This document shows positions 59,680 through 64,000 of a DNA stretch of 64,000 bases, one piece after another. The DNA comes from Clostridiales bacterium. Its GTDB lineage: Bacteria > Bacillota > Clostridia > Christensenellales > UBA1242. A program made the translations under genes and the position numbers. The notes under the pieces are model-generated. The model saw nothing but the letters and a program-made list of their open reading frames with translations. It did not search any database and was not told the origin of the DNA. The stretch's first letter is position 1; each line of letters starts with the position of its first letter. The stretch covers positions 17,416 through 81,415 of the forward strand of contig SVIV01000001.1 in assembly GCA_015069325.1 (NCBI GenBank). Direction: 5' to 3'.

Positions 59680-60228
59680 ATGTCAAGAATTGGTAAAAAT
59701 CCTATTGTTATGCCTGCTGGCGTAACTGCTAAATTTGAAAATGGTCTTCTTACTGTAAATGGACCAAAAGGAGCATTAACTCAAGAAGTTAACAGTGTTA
59801 TTGGCGTAAACATTGAAGGACAAACTCTTTCATTTGTTATTGCTAAAGAAACTGCTGACTCTAATGCAAAACACGGTCTCTACAGAGCACTTGCAAACAA
59901 TATGGTTAAAGGTGTTTCTGAAGGATTTAAGAAAACACTTCTTGTTTCTGGTGTAGGTTACAAAGTAGCCGTTCAAGGAAACAAACTTGTAATGAACCTT
60001 GGACTTTCTCATCCAGTAGAATTAGAAATTCCACAAGGTCTTCAAGTTGCTTGTCCAAACACAACTGAAATTAATGTCACAGGTATTGACAAACAAGCTG
60101 TTGGACAATTCGCATCAAAAATTAAATTTACTAGACCAGTTGAACCATATCACGGATATGGAATCAGATATGCTGATCAAGTAGTTGTTAGAAAAGTCGG
60201 AAAAACTGCCGGAAAAGGCAAGAAATAG
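59680..60228 (+). CDS. rplF: 50S ribosomal protein L6
   Basis: MSRIGKNPIVMPAGVTAKFENGLLTVNGPKG. Confidence 0.99.
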   Translation: MSRIGKNPIVMPAGVTAKFENGLLTVNGPKGALTQEVNSVIGVNIEGQTLSFVIAKETADSNAKHGLYRALANNMVKGVSEGFKKTLLVSGVGYKVAVQGNKLVMNLGLSHPVELEIPQGLQVACPNTTEINVTGIDKQAVGQFASKIKFTRPVEPYHGYGIRYADQVVVRKVGKTAGKGKK

Positions 60229-60239
60229 GAGAAACTTAA

Positions 60240-60608
60240 ATGATTAACAAAACTGATAAAAATCAAGAAAGATTAGTTCGTCATAAAAGAGTTAGAAGAA
60301 AGGTTGCAGGAACGCCTTCAAGACCACGTCTTTGCGTTTACAAATCACTTAATTCTATTTATGGTCAAATTATTGACGATACAAATGGAGTAACTCTTGT
60401 TTCTGCTTCAACTCTTGATAAAGAAGTAAAAGCACTCCTTAACGGTAAGAGCAAATCTGAACAAGCAAAAATTGTTGGAGAAACAATTGCTAAGCGTGCT
60501 CTTGAAAAGAACATCACTGAAGTTGTTTTTGATAGAGGCGGATACATTTATATCGGACGTGTTCAGGCTTTGGCTGATGGTGCCAGAGAAGCTGGACTTA
60601 AATTTTAG
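60240..60608 (+). CDS. rplR: 50S ribosomal protein L18
   Basis: [34 protein letters not shown]. Confidence 0.98.
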   Translation: MINKTDKNQERLVRHKRVRRKVAGTPSRPRLCVYKSLNSIYGQIIDDTNGVTLVSASTLDKEVKALLNGKSKSEQAKIVGETIAKRALEKNITEVVFDRGGYIYIGRVQALADGAREAGLKF

Positions 60609-60617
60609 GAGGAAATT

Positions 60618-61214
60618 ATGGCTGAAAACGAACAAATCATTGTAACTGCAGAAAATGCCCCAGAAGAAAACATTGCTCCAAAAGGCAAAAGAAATTTCAA
60701 AGGCAAAAACGACCGTAAAGAAAGAGCTCCTAGAAAAGAAGCTAGCGACCTTGACAAAAAAGTAGTTTGCGTTAGACGCGTAACTAAAGTTGTTAAAGGT
60801 GGTAGAACACTTCGTTTCTCTGCACTTGTAGTTGTTGGAGATAAAAAAGGTAAGGTTGGACTTGGAATTGGCAAGAGTAAAGATGTTACTTCTGCTATTG
60901 ACAAGGCAACAACTATTGCAAGAAGAAATATGAAACTTATCCCTATTATCGATGGAACTATTCCGCACGAAACAGTTGGTAAGTATTCAGCAACAAACAT
61001 TCTTCTTCTCCCAGCTCCAGAAGGAACAGGAGTTATCGCAGGCGGTAGCGCTCGTTCAGTTATCGAACTTGCTGGTATTAGAAATATTGTTACTAAGAAA
61101 CACGGCTCTTCAAACAAAATCAACGTTGTTAAAGCGACAATGGAAGGACTTCTTTCTCTTAAAACTAAGGAAGAAATCGCTCGTCGTCGTGGAAAAAGCG
61201 TAGAGGAAATTTAA
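60618..61214 (+). CDS. rpsE: 30S ribosomal protein S5
   Basis: VVCVRRVTKVVKGGRTLRFSALVVVGDKKGKVGLGIGKS. Confidence 0.99.
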   Translation: MAENEQIIVTAENAPEENIAPKGKRNFKGKNDRKERAPRKEASDLDKKVVCVRRVTKVVKGGRTLRFSALVVVGDKKGKVGLGIGKSKDVTSAIDKATTIARRNMKLIPIIDGTIPHETVGKYSATNILLLPAPEGTGVIAGGSARSVIELAGIRNIVTKKHGSSNKINVVKATMEGLLSLKTKEEIARRRGKSVEEI

Positions 61215-61224
61215 GGGGGACGAT

Positions 61225-61410
61225 ATGGCAAATAAACAACTTAAAGTTACTTGGGTAAAAAGTTGCATCGGTTACAACAAAAACCAAGCTAAAATGATTG
61301 AGGCTCTTGGATTTAAGAAACTTAATCAAACAAGAGTTCTCCCAGACAACGATTCTATCAGAGGAACACTTCACCACGTGGCACATCTCGTTAAGGTAGA
61401 AGAGGTTTAA
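61225..61410 (+). CDS. rpmD: 50S ribosomal protein L30
   Basis: LKVTWVKSCIGYNKNQAKMIEALGFKKLNQTRVLPDNDSIRGTLHHVAHLVKVEE. Confidence 0.98.
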   Translation: MANKQLKVTWVKSCIGYNKNQAKMIEALGFKKLNQTRVLPDNDSIRGTLHHVAHLVKVEEV

Positions 61411-61421
61411 TAGGAGGAAAA

Positions 61422-61865
61422 ATGAAACTTGAAAATTTAAAACCGGCTGAAGGTGCGACAACTAAAAAAGTTAGAGTTGGTCGTGGAACTGGAAGCGGAA
61501 TCGGAAAAACAAGTGGTAAAGGACATAAAGGTCAAAATGCTCGTAGTGGCGGTGGTGTTAGACCTGGGTTCGAAGGCGGAAACATCCCTATGATCAGAAA
61601 GCTTCCTATGAGAGGCTTCAACAACAAAAACTTTGCAAAAAGATATGCTTGTGTTAATGTTGGCGATTTAGAAGCTTTTGAAGCAAATGCTGTTATCGAC
61701 CAAGAACTTCTTTACCAAACAAGATTTATTGGAAAGAAATCTGAATACGGTCTTAAAGTTTTAGGGAATGGAGAAATCACAAAACCTTTAACAATTAAGG
61801 CTGCTAAAGTTACTAAACAAGCTAGAGAAAAGATTGAAAAAGTTGGTGGCAAAATAGAGGAGTAA
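61422..61865 (+). CDS. rplO: 50S ribosomal protein L15
   Basis: MKLENLKPAEGATTKKVRVGRGTGSGIGKTSGKGHKGQNARSGG. Confidence 0.99.
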   Translation: MKLENLKPAEGATTKKVRVGRGTGSGIGKTSGKGHKGQNARSGGGVRPGFEGGNIPMIRKLPMRGFNNKNFAKRYACVNVGDLEAFEANAVIDQELLYQTRFIGKKSEYGLKVLGNGEITKPLTIKAAKVTKQAREKIEKVGGKIEE

Positions 61866-61869
61866 TTAG

Positions 61870-63168
61870 ATGTTTAGAACGATTATTGACGCATTCAAAA
61901 TAAAAGATATTAGAAAGAAGATTTTTCTTACTCTTTTATTCCTTTTAATCTATAGAGTTGGATGTTGGATTCCTTGTGTAGGATTAAATAAAGACTTTGT
62001 TCTTGGAGATGGTTCTTCATTAGGATTCTTTGAACTTATGAATATGGTAAGTGGTGGTGCGCTTTCTCAAGGATCAATCCTTGCTTTAGGTGTTTCTCCA
62101 TATATTACATCATCAATCGTAATCCAACTTCTCTCAGTTGCATTTCCTGCTCTTGAAAGATTAACAAAGAGTGGTGAAGATGGAAGAAGAAAACTCAACT
62201 TCTATACTCGTATTACTGCACTTGTTTTATCAGTTGCGCAATCAATTGGTATTGTGGTAAGCTTTGCAGGTCAAGGTATATTTGACCCTAACCTTACAGC
62301 AGTTATGCCTGAATGGTTGGTTGGTATGGGTGTTGTTATTCTTCTGACAGCAGGTGCTATGTTCACTGTATGGCTTGGAGAAAGAATTACAGATTTAGGT
62401 ATTGGAAACGGAACAAGTTTACTTATCTTTGTTGGTATTCTTTCAACTGCAGGAACAAGCATTTCTGCGATTGTAAGTGCTTGCTTCACTATTAGTGCTA
62501 CTTATATTTGGTATTTAGTTATATTCTTTGCTGCACTTATTCTTATCTTTGCTTTCATCGTGTGGATGGACGGCGGAGAAAGAAAAGTTCACATTCAATA
62601 TGCTAAACAAATACGTGGTAGAAAAATCTATGGTGGACAAAGTAATCATATTCCTGTAAAAGTAAACGCAACAGGCGTAATGCCAATCATCTTAGCATCT
62701 ACATTACTTACATTCCCACAACTTATTATTTCAATATTCTGGCCAAATGTTACTTGGTATAGCGATTGGCTTGGAACAAACTCTTGGCTTTATATCATTC
62801 TTACTGCATTGTTTATTCTTCTATTTGCATTCTTCTATTCAAAAATAACTTTTGATCCAGATGATGTAGCAAAGAGAATTCAACAACAAGGTGGTTTCTT
62901 ACAAGGTATTAGACCAGGAAAAGAAACAGCTAAACATTTAGGAAAAATTTCTAATAGAATAACTTTATTTGGTGCAATTTTACTTGCAGGTATTGCACTT
63001 GTTCCATCTCTTGCATTTAAAGCAATAGGAACTATTGATGGGGCTTCACTTCTCATCAATGCATTCAGTGTTACAGGACTTATGATTGTCGTTTCTGTAG
63101 CATTAGAACTTGAAAAACAATTATCTGCTCAAATGTTTATGAGAAATCATAAAGGATTCTTGAGTTAA
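61870..63168 (+). CDS. secY: Preprotein translocase subunit SecY
   Basis: IFLTLLFLLIYRVGCWIPCVGLN, LGVSPYITSSIVIQLL, MDGGERKVHIQYAKQIRGRK. Confidence 0.99.
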   Translation: MFRTIIDAFKIKDIRKKIFLTLLFLLIYRVGCWIPCVGLNKDFVLGDGSSLGFFELMNMVSGGALSQGSILALGVSPYITSSIVIQLLSVAFPALERLTKSGEDGRRKLNFYTRITALVLSVAQSIGIVVSFAGQGIFDPNLTAVMPEWLVGMGVVILLTAGAMFTVWLGERITDLGIGNGTSLLIFVGILSTAGTSISAIVSACFTISATYIWYLVIFFAALILIFAFIVWMDGGERKVHIQYAKQIRGRKIYGGQSNHIPVKVNATGVMPIILASTLLTFPQLIISIFWPNVTWYSDWLGTNSWLYIILTALFILLFAFFYSKITFDPDDVAKRIQQQGGFLQGIRPGKETAKHLGKISNRITLFGAILLAGIALVPSLAFKAIGTIDGASLLINAFSVTGLMIVVSVALELEKQLSAQMFMRNHKGFLS

Positions 63169-63260
63169 AATAAATAATACTATTCAAGCGGGGATTTTCC
63201 CCGCTTAGAAGAATAGTAAAGTTGTTAAAATAATTTTATCTTCACAATAAAGGAGTTTTA

Positions 63261-63893
63261 ATGAAAATTATTCTTTTAGGCGCTCCGGGAAGCGGGAAGG
63301 GCACTTTGGCAAAACAAATATCTAAGGATTTTTCAATCCCACAAATTTCAACAGGAGATTTATTTAGAAAATTTGCGAAAGAAGATAGCCAGCTAGGAAG
63401 AAGTTTAAATGAGTATATGTCTTCAGGCAAACTCGTTCCAGATTCATTGACTTGTCAAATTTTAAAAACAAGAATTGAAGGAAAAGATTGCCGAAACGGA
63501 TTTATATTAGACGGATTTCCAAGAACAATAGCACAAGCACAAGCACTTGAAAAAATAACAAATATTGATACTATTATCTTAGTTGATCTTGATTTTAAAA
63601 TTATTATTGACAGACTTTCAAAACGAAGGACTTGCCCAGAATGTGGCGAAATTTACAACATTTCTTCATATAGCAACAAATCTTGTGCTAAATGTGGGGC
63701 AGAGTTGATTCAGCGTGATGACGATAAACCTGAAACAATTAAGAATCGTCTGGAAGTTTATGAAGAAAAAACTTCACCACTCATAAACTTCTACAGTGAT
63801 AGGTTGTTTAAAGTTTCTTCAGCGGGCTCGCCAGAAGAAACATATAGACCTGTAAAAACTTTTCTTGAAGCTATGGAGATTGTTAATGAATAA
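63261..63893 (+). CDS. adk: Adenylate kinase (Zn-lid type)
   Basis: IILLGAPGSGKGTLAKQISKDFSIPQISTGDLFR; CPECGEIYN...CAKCGAEL. Confidence 0.98.
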   Translation: MKIILLGAPGSGKGTLAKQISKDFSIPQISTGDLFRKFAKEDSQLGRSLNEYMSSGKLVPDSLTCQILKTRIEGKDCRNGFILDGFPRTIAQAQALEKITNIDTIILVDLDFKIIIDRLSKRRTCPECGEIYNISSYSNKSCAKCGAELIQRDDDKPETIKNRLEVYEEKTSPLINFYSDRLFKVSSAGSPEETYRPVKTFLEAMEIVNE

Positions 63894-64000
63894 CCTTTCC
63901 CCAGCAGAACTAGTGCTTGTCAAGAAGGCTTGCGAGATTACTCGTGATGCACTAAACTATTGTGAAACACTTATCAAACCAGGTATTTCAACAAAAGAAC
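63886..64000 (+). CDS. map: Methionine aminopeptidase, 3' truncated by window edge
   Basis: MNNLSPAELVLVKKACEITRDALNYCETLIKPGISTKE; position after adk. Confidence 0.85.
   Translation, partial: MNNLSPAELVLVKKACEITRDALNYCETLIKPGISTKE

Overview
The window is an AT-rich segment of a Firmicutes-like (probably Clostridia-type) chromosome; this assignment is inferred from gene content and no search was run. Housekeeping loci: cysteine desulfurase/IscU, ADH/ALDH, typA, dnaB, ppdK, rpoZ, tatD-rsmA, mscL, yqzL-like/recO, and a complete S10-spc ribosomal protein operon running through secY-adk-map to the right edge. Sporulation-type genes are present: yabP-yabQ-divIC-like, spmA-spmB, and a free-standing Spo0A C-terminal domain without a receiver. 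Three intact tRNAs are visible (Ile-GAT, Asn-GTT, Val-TAC). The accessory content is mostly cell-surface proteins: a subtilase with eight MBG-type repeats and a C-terminal TM anchor, a ~3300-aa lipoprotein ending in a GLUG/beta-helix-like region followed by a lipoprotein with a second C-terminal TM anchor, and three dispersed paralogues sharing an N-terminal secretion/TasA-like-looking module (two carry BspA/DUF285 arrays, one is the module alone). The most unusual non-coding locus is a tRNA-Ile-derived wreck (about 14690-14980) whose tRNA segments are separated by insertions full of perfect hairpins. An orphan VirB6/TrbL-like membrane protein, structured leaders and candidate small RNAs, and decayed HTH fragments also deserve follow-up. 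No CRISPR array, transposase, prophage or complete ICE is visible.
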